Of a stretch of DNA of 64,000 nucleotides, positions 7,675 through 17,407 are shown piece after piece (within the stretch, counting starts at the first letter, position 1; each line of letters begins with the position of its first letter). Position numbers and translations under genes: made by a program. This DNA comes from Flavobacteriaceae bacterium (GTDB lineage Bacteria; Bacteroidota; Bacteroidia; Flavobacteriales; Flavobacteriaceae), in contig CANFZM010000015.1 in the NCBI GenBank assembly GCA_947451525.1, forward strand, positions 1-64,000, in the 5' to 3' direction. The notes beneath the pieces are model-generated. The model ran no database searches. It was not told the DNA's origin and was given only the letters and a program-made list of their open reading frames with translations.

Positions 7675-9123
7675 TTAAAATTGAAAGTAAATAAAAGGTT
7701 GAACAGAAGATGATTTAACTTGTAAAAACAGTTGAATCAGCAATCCTAAAATTATAAATTTTGTAATTATATTGGCATCATAAAATTGTTTTTTTAACAC
7801 CTCTTTTATTTTATTTGGTAATAAAGTTGAAACAAATCCTATCACTAAGAAATAAATTAATAATGGATTTGAAGTATAGATAGCAAAGAAATACTTAAAC
7901 TCGATGTCTGTAAAAATTTTATTAAAAATAATGATAGCATCTTTCATTGAGGAAGCTCTGAATGGAATCCAAAGTAATGATACGCAAATAAAAGTAATAA
8001 TCCATGATGCAAAATTGAAAACGGAATTTTTAATTTTTTTTGAAAATTTCAATATTACTATTTTATGAATAATTAATAATATTCCATGTCCAGTACCCCA
8101 AAATACAAATTTCCAACTTGCTCCATGCCAAAAACCTCCTATAATCATAGTTAGTAAAAGAAATAGCATCTGTAAGATTAAGCCTTTTTTATTTCCGCCA
8201 AATGGAATATAAACATAATCACGCAACCAAGATGAAAGAGAGATATGCCAACGATGCCAAAAATTAGTAATGTTTAAGGATTTATATGGCGAATCGAAGT
8301 TTACACACAAGCGAAAACCTAATAAAAGTGCTATACCGATTGCCATATCTGTATAACCACTGAAATCACAAAAAATTTGCAGGGTATAGCAAAGTGAAGA
8401 AACCAAATGTTCAGTGCCTGAGAATCCATTTGGAGTTGAAAATACAGAATCTGCATATTGAGCTATATAATCGGCAATAATTGCTTTTTTAATAAATCCT
8501 TTTATAATTAAATAAAATGCCTCATTAATATTATCCTTATTGAGGATTGTTGGTTTTTTTATTTGGGGTAAAAAGTCTTTTGCTCTTACAATAGGTCCAG
8601 CCACTAAATGTGGAAAAAAAGTCATGTACAACATATAGTTTACATATCCGCTAGGTTGTATTTTATTATGGTAAACATCAACCAAATAGCTTATTGATTG
8701 GAATGTGTAAAAAGAAATACCAATGGGTAAAATCAATTCTTTTAAACTGTAATTATTGTAAATTACATAGGAAATATTTTCCAAAAAGAAATTTCTATAT
8801 TTAAAATAAACTAAAAAGGAAAGACTGAAAAGAATACTACAAATTAGAATTATTTTTTTCTGTTTTGGATGTTTGCTTTTATAAATCCATTTGGAAAAAA
8901 TATAATCGGATGATATAGATAATATTAGTAATATTACAAATAATCCACTAGATTTAAAATAAAAATAAAACCCAAAAATAATTATTGCAAGATTTCTAAC
9001 TTTTCGTTTATTATAAATAAAAGAATAAAATATTAAAAATAACGAAAATAAAAATAAGAAAAATCCTGTATGAAATAATAGGGGTTCGGCAGGATTGTGT
9101 AAAAAGATGTTAGTCCATTCCAT
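7675..9123 (-). CDS. MBOAT-family membrane O-acyltransferase (AlgI/PatA-like)
   Basis: A 482-aa polytopic membrane protein with around a dozen hydrophobic segments. MBOAT hallmarks are the N-F-D-S-P-Y-K-S-L-N-I-T-N-F-W-H-R-W-H-I-S-L-S block (about residues 278-300) and the catalytic-histidine block FWHGASWKFVFWG (about 333-345). Relatives such as AlgI and PatA move an acetyl group across the cytoplasmic membrane and hand it to an SGNH partner that modifies a glycan. It is the middle gene of the cassette, 9 bp after the first SGNH gene and 3 bp before the second. The identity of the acetylated glycan is unknown. Confidence 0.88.
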   Translation of the reverse strand: MEWTNIFLHNPAEPLLFHTGFFLFLFSLFLIFYSFIYNKRKVRNLAIIIFGFYFYFKSSGLFVILLILSISSDYIFSKWIYKSKHPKQKKIILICSILFSLSFLVYFKYRNFFLENISYVIYNNYSLKELILPIGISFYTFQSISYLVDVYHNKIQPSGYVNYMLYMTFFPHLVAGPIVRAKDFLPQIKKPTILNKDNINEAFYLIIKGFIKKAIIADYIAQYADSVFSTPNGFSGTEHLVSSLCYTLQIFCDFSGYTDMAIGIALLLGFRLCVNFDSPYKSLNITNFWHRWHISLSSWLRDYVYIPFGGNKKGLILQMLFLLLTMIIGGFWHGASWKFVFWGTGHGILLIIHKIVILKFSKKIKNSVFNFASWIITFICVSLLWIPFRASSMKDAIIIFNKIFTDIEFKYFFAIYTSNPLLIYFLVIGFVSTLLPNKIKEVLKKQFYDANIITKFIILGLLIQLFLQVKSSSVQPFIYFQF

Positions 9124-9132
9124 TAATACAAA

Positions 9133-9927
9133 CTATTTGTCTTGAGCGATTATCATTAAAGGAGAATTTTTAACCTTTAGTATTGTGTCTTTTTTTATGC
9201 TTAAATTTAGTCCCTCTCTATTGAGTTTTGTAACCCGAACAGCCACACTATCGAACCAAATTCTTGCAGCAGCAAGTGAAGGATGTCTCTTGTCATTTGC
9301 TCTTTCTAATTTTAATTTATGTGATGGGTAAAAAAATACACCGTTTAATTCTGACATAAGGGAGCATATTCCTTTATCTTCTTTCCAAGCTGCTGGTCCA
9401 ATCCAATAATATCTAATACCAAATTTTTTAACTGTAGAAATGATATTTTTAATGTACACTCTTCTGTTATCCATATCATTAACAAACAGCTCATTAAGGC
9501 CTAAAGCAATAAACAAATAAGTTGGTTTATACTTCTTTAAAAAATAGCTCAGAGTGTCTGATTCACTCCATGTTTTAGTTGAGGAGCCATACCATAATGC
9601 AGATGCAATAAGTTTGTGATTATTGGAAACACAATAATTATACACTGGACTTCTTAATCCTTCTAATTGAGAGTCTCCGATGAGTAAAACACGTTCTTTA
9701 CCAGATGTAATTTTAATTGTATCAATTGATGATTTGGCTTTAGCAAAATGAATGATTTTTTTTGGTGGTAAATCACTAGCTTTTTCCATAAACTTGAAAG
9801 GTGATGTTGCTTTTTTAAATTCTATCGTAAGAGGTTTGGGGGTATTGCTAAGAATAAAAAAAAAAGAAAATAAAATAAAAAAACCGATTCCGATCAATAG
9901 AAAATTATTTTTTGTAGGTTGATTCAT
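9133..9927 (-). CDS. Membrane-anchored SGNH-fold protein of the O-acetylation cassette
   Basis: A 264-aa protein with one N-terminal membrane anchor (about residues 9-26) and an outward SGNH/GDSL-like domain. RVLLIGDSQLEG (about residue 84) carries the nucleophile Ser. G-L-N-E-L (about 143) and the R-H-P-S block (about 213) supply the oxyanion Asn and the His region. It is the promoter-proximal gene and lies 9 bp before the MBOAT gene. By analogy with PatB/AlgX-type partners it is expected to transfer acetyl groups from the MBOAT protein to a periplasmic glycan. Confidence 0.72.
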   Translation of the reverse strand: MNQPTKNNFLLIGIGFFILFSFFFILSNTPKPLTIEFKKATSPFKFMEKASDLPPKKIIHFAKAKSSIDTIKITSGKERVLLIGDSQLEGLRSPVYNYCVSNNHKLIASALWYGSSTKTWSESDTLSYFLKKYKPTYLFIALGLNELFVNDMDNRRVYIKNIISTVKKFGIRYYWIGPAAWKEDKGICSLMSELNGVFFYPSHKLKLERANDKRHPSLAAARIWFDSVAVRVTKLNREGLNLSIKKDTILKVKNSPLMIIAQDK

Positions 9928-10373
9928 GTTTTAAATTTGAACTTCGTTTTGTTTTTCTAAATTAATATACTTTAATACCCAAGTAATTTTACATTTTCCA
10001 AGAATATTTTTTTTATTTCTGTCAAAAATTAATCTTTATAGCAAATCTCCGCATTATAAATGGAAAGTAAATTAATTCCATATATTTCGTTTTGTTAATT
10101 AGTTATAAACATTAGATGTTACATACATGTTTTTATAAGGGTCGCAAATATATACAAAATTTGTTTTAATATTAATTTTCTGACAAAAACACAAAATCTA
10201 AAAAAAAAATTATACCTAACCTGTTCATATTAGTAAATGAATAAAGAAAATATTTTCTTTTTTACTTACATTTGCAAATGATAAAAATTAATATGAAAAA
10301 AGTTTCTTACTTTAAAAAGTGTTCCTTATTAATTTAATAATCAGTAAATTACAACACTACTATACAATTGCAC
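9928..10373. promoter_or_regulatory. AT-rich spacer with the guaA promoter region
   Basis: No gene is visible in these 446 bp. The left part must hold the promoter of the minus-strand O-acetylation cassette. For guaA, a -7 element TACATTTG lies at 10267-10274, about 100 bp before the ATG, without a well-placed TTG at the -33 position. Runs of A and T are long, and no purine-riboswitch core was recognised. Confidence 0.4.
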
Positions 10374-11903
10374 ATGCAACACAACGTACTTATTTTAGAT
10401 TTCGGCTCGCAATACACACAACTTATTGCCCGACGCGTTCGCGAATTAAATATATTCTGCGAAATTTTTCCTTACAACAACTATCCAACGGATTTATCGT
10501 CTTACAAAGCAGTAATTCTTGGTGGCAGCCCTTACTCGGTGCGCTCCGAAGATGCTTTAAAGATTGATTTAGATCACATTCGTGGCAAATTTCCTTTGCT
10601 TGCAGTGTGTTATGGAGCACAATATTTGGCACATTTTTCAGGTGGTGAAGTAGCGGCTTCTAGTACTAGAGAATATGGTAGAGCAAATTTAAACTATATT
10701 AAAGAAGACGAAGTTTTCTTTGAAAATGTAAACCTTAATTCGCAAGTGTGGATGAGTCATAGCGACACCATTAAACATTTGCCTACCAATGGAGTTAAAC
10801 TTGCTAGTACCCACGATGTGGAAAATGCAGCATACCGTATTGAAGGCGAAACTACTTATGCCATACAGTTCCATCCCGAAGTGTACCACTCAACGGATGG
10901 AAAACAAATTTTAGAAAACTTCTTAGTTAAAATTGCAGAAGTTCCTCAAAACTTTACTCCGAATGCTTTTGTAGACGACTGCGTGAAAGATTTGCAAGAA
11001 AAAGTGCAAAACGACAAAGTAGTTCTCGGACTTTCCGGCGGAGTAGATTCGACCGTGGCGGCAGTTTTATTGCACAAAGCCATCGGTAAAAACTTGTATT
11101 GCATTTTCGTTAATAACGGATTGCTGCGCAAGAATGAATTTGAAAGCGTATTGCACCAATACAAAGACATGGGCTTGAACGTGAAGGGTGTAGATGCTTC
11201 CGATCGTTTTTTAAGCGAATTGGCTGGAGTTGATGATCCAGAAACCAAACGTAAAATAATAGGTAGAGTTTTTATAGAAGTTTTTGACGATGAGTCGAAA
11301 ATTATTGAAGACGTCTCTTGGTTGGCACAAGGAACCATTTATCCCGATGTAATTGAATCGGTTTCGGTAAAAGGACCTTCGGCAACTATAAAATCACACC
11401 ACAATGTAGGAGGTTTACCCGATTTTATGAAATTAAAAATTGTAGAACCACTTCGAATGTTGTTTAAAGATGAGGTACGAAGAGTAGGAGCAACCCTAGG
11501 AATTGATGCTGAATTATTAGGACGTCATCCGTTTCCAGGACCAGGATTGTCGATTCGTATTTTAGGCGATATTACTCCTGAAAAAGTTCGTATCTTGCAA
11601 GAAGTAGATGCTATTTTTATAGACGGATTAAAATCCCACGGATTGTACGACAAAGTATGGCAAGCAGGAGCAATCCTTCTTCCAGTAAATAGTGTAGGAG
11701 TAATGGGTGATGAGCGTACGTATGAAAAAGTGGTAGCCCTACGCGCAGTAGAATCTACCGACGGAATGACAGCCGACTGGGTACATTTACCTTACGATTT
11801 CTTGATGAAAATCTCCAACGAAATAATCAATAAAGTAAGAGGAGTGAATAGAGTAGTGTACGACATTAGTTCTAAACCGCCTGCAACTATTGAGTGGGAA
11901 TAG
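10374..11903 (+). CDS. guaA: GMP synthase (glutamine-hydrolysing)
   Basis: A 509-aa enzyme that converts XMP, ATP and glutamine to GMP, the last step of guanine nucleotide synthesis. The class I amidotransferase domain (residues 1-190) has nucleophile Cys79 in AVCYGAQ and the HPE pair near 170. The ATP pyrophosphatase domain has the PP-loop LSGGVDST near 218. The C-terminal dimerisation domain contains [14 protein letters not shown] and ends in [10 protein letters not shown] chose the ATG at 10374; an in-frame TTG six bases earlier would add two residues. The first 107 bp of coding sequence are almost duplicated in the pseudogene 4.9 kb upstream, with 89 bp identical. Confidence 0.98.
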   Translation: MQHNVLILDFGSQYTQLIARRVRELNIFCEIFPYNNYPTDLSSYKAVILGGSPYSVRSEDALKIDLDHIRGKFPLLAVCYGAQYLAHFSGGEVAASSTREYGRANLNYIKEDEVFFENVNLNSQVWMSHSDTIKHLPTNGVKLASTHDVENAAYRIEGETTYAIQFHPEVYHSTDGKQILENFLVKIAEVPQNFTPNAFVDDCVKDLQEKVQNDKVVLGLSGGVDSTVAAVLLHKAIGKNLYCIFVNNGLLRKNEFESVLHQYKDMGLNVKGVDASDRFLSELAGVDDPETKRKIIGRVFIEVFDDESKIIEDVSWLAQGTIYPDVIESVSVKGPSATIKSHHNVGGLPDFMKLKIVEPLRMLFKDEVRRVGATLGIDAELLGRHPFPGPGLSIRILGDITPEKVRILQEVDAIFIDGLKSHGLYDKVWQAGAILLPVNSVGVMGDERTYEKVVALRAVESTDGMTADWVHLPYDFLMKISNEIINKVRGVNRVVYDISSKPPATIEWE

Positions 11904-11965
11904 TTAGTGGTCAGTGGTCAGTGTTCAGTGTTCAGTAATCAGTGTTCAGTAATTAGTGTTCAGTT
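11903..11965. repeat. Nine tandem heptads (GTCAGTG / TTCAGTG type)
   Basis: Starting inside the guaA stop codon, nine consecutive 7-nt units run in perfect register: GTTAGTG, GTCAGTG twice, TTCAGTG, TTCAGTA, ATCAGTG, TTCAGTA, ATTAGTG, TTCAGTT. An eight-base T tract (11964-11971) overlaps and follows the last unit. No strong hairpin partner is seen. It is one of several intergenic heptad arrays in this window. Confidence 0.9.
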
Positions 11966-12025
11966 TTTTTTATTGATCAGTACTTAATGGAACTTAATAC
12001 CTTAATGGTTTAAAAAAATAAAAAC

Positions 12026-13945
12026 ATGTTTAAAAGAGTTATTTACATTTTTGTGTTTCTAATTTCGGCTTCTAATTTCGGGCAGAATTATACCAAGCAC
12101 ACTGTTGCTAAAGGAGAAACTATTCCGTCCATCGCACAGAAATACAAAGTAACTCCGTATGATATTTATAAGTTAAACCCCGATTCTCAAAACGGAATTC
12201 AACCCAACACGGTTTTATTAATTCCGAGTAGTGTTGCTAAAGTAGTTTCGAAACCAGTTGCGCCAAAAGCAAAAGAGTCTAATACAAAAACCCACCAAGT
12301 AGTAGTAAAAGAGACTTTATATAGTATTGCCAATAAATATAATGTAGCAATTTCAGATCTTCAAGAAGCGAATCCATTTTTAAAAACAGACGGATTGAAA
12401 CCGGGTCAGATTTTAAAAATCATTAAATACGAAGAGCCACCTAAAATGACAGTGGCTACCAAAATGTACACTTCTTATGTTGTAGTTGCTGGAGATACAA
12501 AATACAGTGTTGCTAAAAAATTTGGCACTACAGTAGAACAACTTGAAAAACAAAATCCAGAAATTAAAGAAAGTCTTCCACTTGGATTTAAATTGAAAAT
12601 TAATGCTGCTAAGACTTATGATACAACTCCAATAACTATAGGAGAACCAGAAAAACCGCATGCTAAAGCTATTGATTTATTAGAATACACCGTTAAATCA
12701 GGAGAGACTTTGTACAGTTTGACGCATCTTTTTAATTTATCTGAAGCGGCATTAACTTCTTTAAATCCCGATTTGAAAGAAGGTGTTAAAGAAGGAATGG
12801 TATTGAAAGTTCCCGCAAATCTTTCTTTTACCAAAGAAACCAAAAACGGTTTGAAAGATTTGTCCAAATCGATTTCCAACCAACAGAAAAAACAATTGGT
12901 GTTGTTCTTGCCTTTTAATGCTTCTAAAATTCAAAACGATTCGCTTACTTCGGTTTCCGAACGATTGAAAAAAGATAAATTCCTAAACATGACCCTCGAT
13001 TTTTATTCAGGTGCCTTGATGGCAATTGATTCTGCTAAGGTTTTAGGAATGAATATCAATGTGAAAATATTCGATTCCGAAGAAACCAAAAACACTACAA
13101 GCGCTTTATCTATAATTTCCGGAAATGATTTTGCAAATACTGACGCCGTAATTGGACCATTTTATCAAGTAAATGTAGAAAAGGTAGCAGGTGCTTTGGA
13201 GAATCAAAATATCCCAGTGATTTCTCCATTATCTAAAGACGACGGAAAATCCTATAAGAATTTATACCAATCAATGCCTCAAAACGATGCTATTAAAAAT
13301 GCAATGTTCGATTATATGCATGTTAAAAATGGTAATATTATAGCGGTAGTAGATCCTAAGAAAATGGCAATCAAGCAATACCTTCAAGATTTCCAAAAGG
13401 ATGTAAAACTGGTAGGTGTAAGCGATAAAGGCGGATTTGTAGCCGATAGCATCAAAAAATTTTTTGTAAAAAACAGAATGAATTATGTCATTTTAGTTTC
13501 CGAAAAAACTGGCGTTATTTTTACGGTTACCAATACTATGCAAACCGCCATGAAAGACTACCAAGTACAATTAGTGATTTTGGAACCTAACGAAACATTA
13601 GATTTTGAAGAAATTGCATTATCCCGATTAACCAAATTGAAAATGGCTTATCCATCGGCATCCAAAGAAAATGAAACGGAGGAAGCCCAACAATTTGCAA
13701 TAGCATACAAAAAGAAAAACAGAATATTCCCAAACCAATATGCTATACGCGGTTTTGATTTGACTTTCGACACAATGTTGCGTTTGTCACAAGGGCAAAC
13801 CTTTGAAGATAGTATAAATGCAAATGCTTCCGAACAAATAGAAAGCAAATTTGATTATGCCAAAAAACTTTCGGGAGGATATGCCAATAATGGAATTTAC
13901 ATCTTGTATTACGACGAAGATTTAACAATAAAACAAGCACAATAA
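12026..13945 (+). CDS. Secreted protein with four LysM domains and a periplasmic-binding-protein fold
   Basis: A 639-aa exported protein with a signal peptide ending near SNFGQ. Four LysM units follow at about residues 22-66, 88-131, 150-192 and 222-264, each with a KGET, KETL, GDT or SGET turn and an LKI/LKVP end. Residues about 290-625 resemble the type 1 periplasmic-binding (amino-acid ABC substrate-binding) fold seen in Bacteroidota PBP1-LysM proteins. It probably sits on peptidoglycan in the periplasm, and a ligand is not known. The stop overlaps the next gene's start by one base (TAATG), so the OsmC gene is translationally coupled. Confidence 0.8.
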   Translation: MFKRVIYIFVFLISASNFGQNYTKHTVAKGETIPSIAQKYKVTPYDIYKLNPDSQNGIQPNTVLLIPSSVAKVVSKPVAPKAKESNTKTHQVVVKETLYSIANKYNVAISDLQEANPFLKTDGLKPGQILKIIKYEEPPKMTVATKMYTSYVVVAGDTKYSVAKKFGTTVEQLEKQNPEIKESLPLGFKLKINAAKTYDTTPITIGEPEKPHAKAIDLLEYTVKSGETLYSLTHLFNLSEAALTSLNPDLKEGVKEGMVLKVPANLSFTKETKNGLKDLSKSISNQQKKQLVLFLPFNASKIQNDSLTSVSERLKKDKFLNMTLDFYSGALMAIDSAKVLGMNINVKIFDSEETKNTTSALSIISGNDFANTDAVIGPFYQVNVEKVAGALENQNIPVISPLSKDDGKSYKNLYQSMPQNDAIKNAMFDYMHVKNGNIIAVVDPKKMAIKQYLQDFQKDVKLVGVSDKGGFVADSIKKFFVKNRMNYVILVSEKTGVIFTVTNTMQTAMKDYQVQLVILEPNETLDFEEIALSRLTKLKMAYPSASKENETEEAQQFAIAYKKKNRIFPNQYAIRGFDLTFDTMLRLSQGQTFEDSINANASEQIESKFDYAKKLSGGYANNGIYILYYDEDLTIKQAQ

Positions 13946-14349
13946 TGCCAACATCAAAAGTAACTTATCTAGGAGATTTACGAACGTCTTCCATTCATTT
14001 GCAATCGGGTTCTGAAATAATAACAGATGCGCCAACGGATAACAATGGCAAAGGAGAAGCATTTTCGCCAACCGACACTGTGGCTAATGGTTTGGCCTCT
14101 TGTATGTTTACAGTTATGGGTATTAAAGCCCAAGATTTAGGAGTAGATTTCTCGGGTTCCACTGCCGAAGTTACTAAGATTATGGCTGCTGAACCAAGAA
14201 GGATTTCGGAGATCCATGTAAATTTCAGTATGAATCTTGTTGCCGATGAAAAAACCAAAACAATCCTAGAACGAACTGCGATGACTTGCCCTGTTTTTTA
14301 TAGTCTCCATCCTGATATCAAAAAGGAGATTCGTTTTGTTTGGAAGTAA
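13945..14349 (+). CDS. OsmC-family protein
   Basis: A 134-aa cytoplasmic protein of the OsmC/Ohr fold. The two redox cysteines sit in L-A-S-C-M-F-T-V-M (about residue 53) and M-T-C-P-V-F-Y-S-L-H-P (about 114). Family members reduce organic hydroperoxides or handle reactive sulphur and acyl species. The length and the long central helix fit OsmC better than Ohr, but the exact substrate is open. The ATG shares one base with the preceding stop, which indicates co-translation with the LysM protein. Confidence 0.85.
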   Translation: MPTSKVTYLGDLRTSSIHLQSGSEIITDAPTDNNGKGEAFSPTDTVANGLASCMFTVMGIKAQDLGVDFSGSTAEVTKIMAAEPRRISEIHVNFSMNLVADEKTKTILERTAMTCPVFYSLHPDIKKEIRFVWK

Positions 14350-14436
14350 TTTACAATCTATTTGTTAATAACTTTGAGTATTAAAGTCAATACCTACTAT
14401 TGATTTTTATATTTTTGTGAAAATTACCTTAACACT

Positions 14437-14853
14437 ATGGAAAATAATACAATAAACCCAAATGCTGGACAGGCAATGGGAATTACTGCTCTTGTACTTG
14501 GCATTTTAGCAGTAATTACTGCTTTTATTCCTTGCTTTGGATTAATAGCAATACTTTTTGGCGTTTTAGCAATAATATTTGGAGCAGTTGGAATGTCTCA
14601 AGCCAAAAGCGGAGGTGCTGCCACAATTATGCCAAAAAGTGGATTTATTTTAGGAATTGTTGCTACCGCTTTTGTTATTATTTGGATGTTAGTAGTTGTA
14701 GGAACTATTGGTAGTGCAGTAATTTCAAATAAAGATAAAATAGAAAAAATCATTGATTCGGTTAAAGTTCATACCGATAAAATGAATGATTCTATTGGTA
14801 AAGATTTAGAAAAAGTTAAAGATTCTGTAGATGTTGTAAAAGAATCAAAATAA
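14437..14853 (+). CDS. DUF4190-like membrane protein
   Basis: A 138-aa protein with a short asparagine-rich start, two tightly packed glycine/alanine-rich hydrophobic helices (about residues 15-52), a G-M-S-Q-A-K-S-G-G linker and a third helix (65-93). A charged coiled tail of about 40 residues follows, with repeated K-D-S and I-D-S-V. This architecture matches DUF4190 proteins, whose role is unknown. A -7 element TATTTTTG lies at 14410-14417, about 20 bp before the ATG. The DUF2752 gene follows after 8 bp. Confidence 0.7.
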   Translation: MENNTINPNAGQAMGITALVLGILAVITAFIPCFGLIAILFGVLAIIFGAVGMSQAKSGGAATIMPKSGFILGIVATAFVIIWMLVVVGTIGSAVISNKDKIEKIIDSVKVHTDKMNDSIGKDLEKVKDSVDVVKESK

Positions 14854-14861
14854 ATATTATA

Positions 14862-15254
14862 ATGAGGGACAATTCTTTTTACAAGATAGATTCCTATAAA
14901 AAGATAAATATAATTTTTGTTATACTAATTATATTTATCTTTTTTTATGCTTTTTTGACTCCTTATTTAAAAATTACTTTTGCTTCTTCTTGCGAAGGAT
15001 TACCTTTAATTTATTGTAAAAGTAGAGGTTTAACAAGGGCTTTTAGTCAAATTGTAAGATTGAATTTTGATGCTGCATTACAGTTTAATCCCTATTCCTT
15101 ACAAATAGCATTCTTTTTTGTAATGCAATTGATTAGTAGAGTATTAATCAATTTTATTATTAAGCCTGCTAATTATTCTAAAGTGTTACTATTAGATATT
15201 GTTTTTAGTATTTTCTGTTTTCTATTTTCATTTCATAATTTGGTATTCATTTAA
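14862..15254 (+). CDS. DUF2752 family membrane protein
   Basis: A 130-aa protein with three hydrophobic segments. The DUF2752 signature C-x-x-C-G-L-T-R-A appears here in a modified form (Y-C-K-S-R-G-L-T-R-A-F, about residues 47-57), followed by the usual N-F-D-A-A-L-Q-F-N-P segment. The usual C-x-x-C pair is therefore altered to S-C-E-G and Y-C-K-S. Function is unknown. It lies between the DUF4190 gene and the DUF3820 gene in a tight run. Confidence 0.7.
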   Translation: MRDNSFYKIDSYKKINIIFVILIIFIFFYAFLTPYLKITFASSCEGLPLIYCKSRGLTRAFSQIVRLNFDAALQFNPYSLQIAFFFVMQLISRVLINFIIKPANYSKVLLLDIVFSIFCFLFSFHNLVFI

Positions 15255-15258
15255 TATT

Positions 15259-15489
15259 TTGGACGAACAACAAAAATTACTTATCAAACTAGCGCACACT
15301 AAGATGCCTTTCGGCAAATACGAGGGCTACTATCTTATTGATTTGCCGGAATATTATGTAGTTTGGTATAGCAATAAAGGCTTTCCTAAAGGACAACTTG
15401 GAGAGCAATTACAACTCATTTACGAACTAAAATTAAATGGTTTGGAAGAGTTAATTCGAAACATCAAAAAAAAATACCCAAAACAATAA
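15259..15489 (+). CDS. DUF3820 family protein
   Basis: A 76-aa protein with the DUF3820 core M-P-F-G-K-Y-E-G-Y-Y-L-I-D-L-P followed by Y-Y-V-V-W-Y and a helix ending in E-L-I. I chose the TTG at 15259, five bases after the DUF2752 stop, because the family normally starts about ten residues before the L-I-K-L-A-H-T-K-M-P-F-G motif and no ATG is available there. Function is unknown; it is probably a small cytoplasmic protein co-expressed with the two preceding genes. Confidence 0.75.
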   Translation: MDEQQKLLIKLAHTKMPFGKYEGYYLIDLPEYYVVWYSNKGFPKGQLGEQLQLIYELKLNGLEELIRNIKKKYPKQ

Positions 15490-15551
15490 TTTATATTTTT
15501 ATATTTTAGGATTTTATAAACATCCCAAAATTATTCCCTCTAATTATCCCT

Positions 15552-17336
<1,785 letters not shown>

Positions 17337-17407
17337 GTTTTCAGCATAACTGAAAGCCAGTAACAAAACAGTCCTTTAGGCGACTGATGTATAAATTATA
17401 AAGTATA

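Noticed and set aside
9928..10373. Purine riboswitch in the guaA leader
   Set aside because: The region is long enough, but no conserved three-way junction core could be found by eye.
10319..10567. Plus-strand frame overlapping the start of guaA
   Set aside because: It is an out-of-frame shadow of guaA and shares its peptide with the pseudogene frame only because of the 89-bp duplication.
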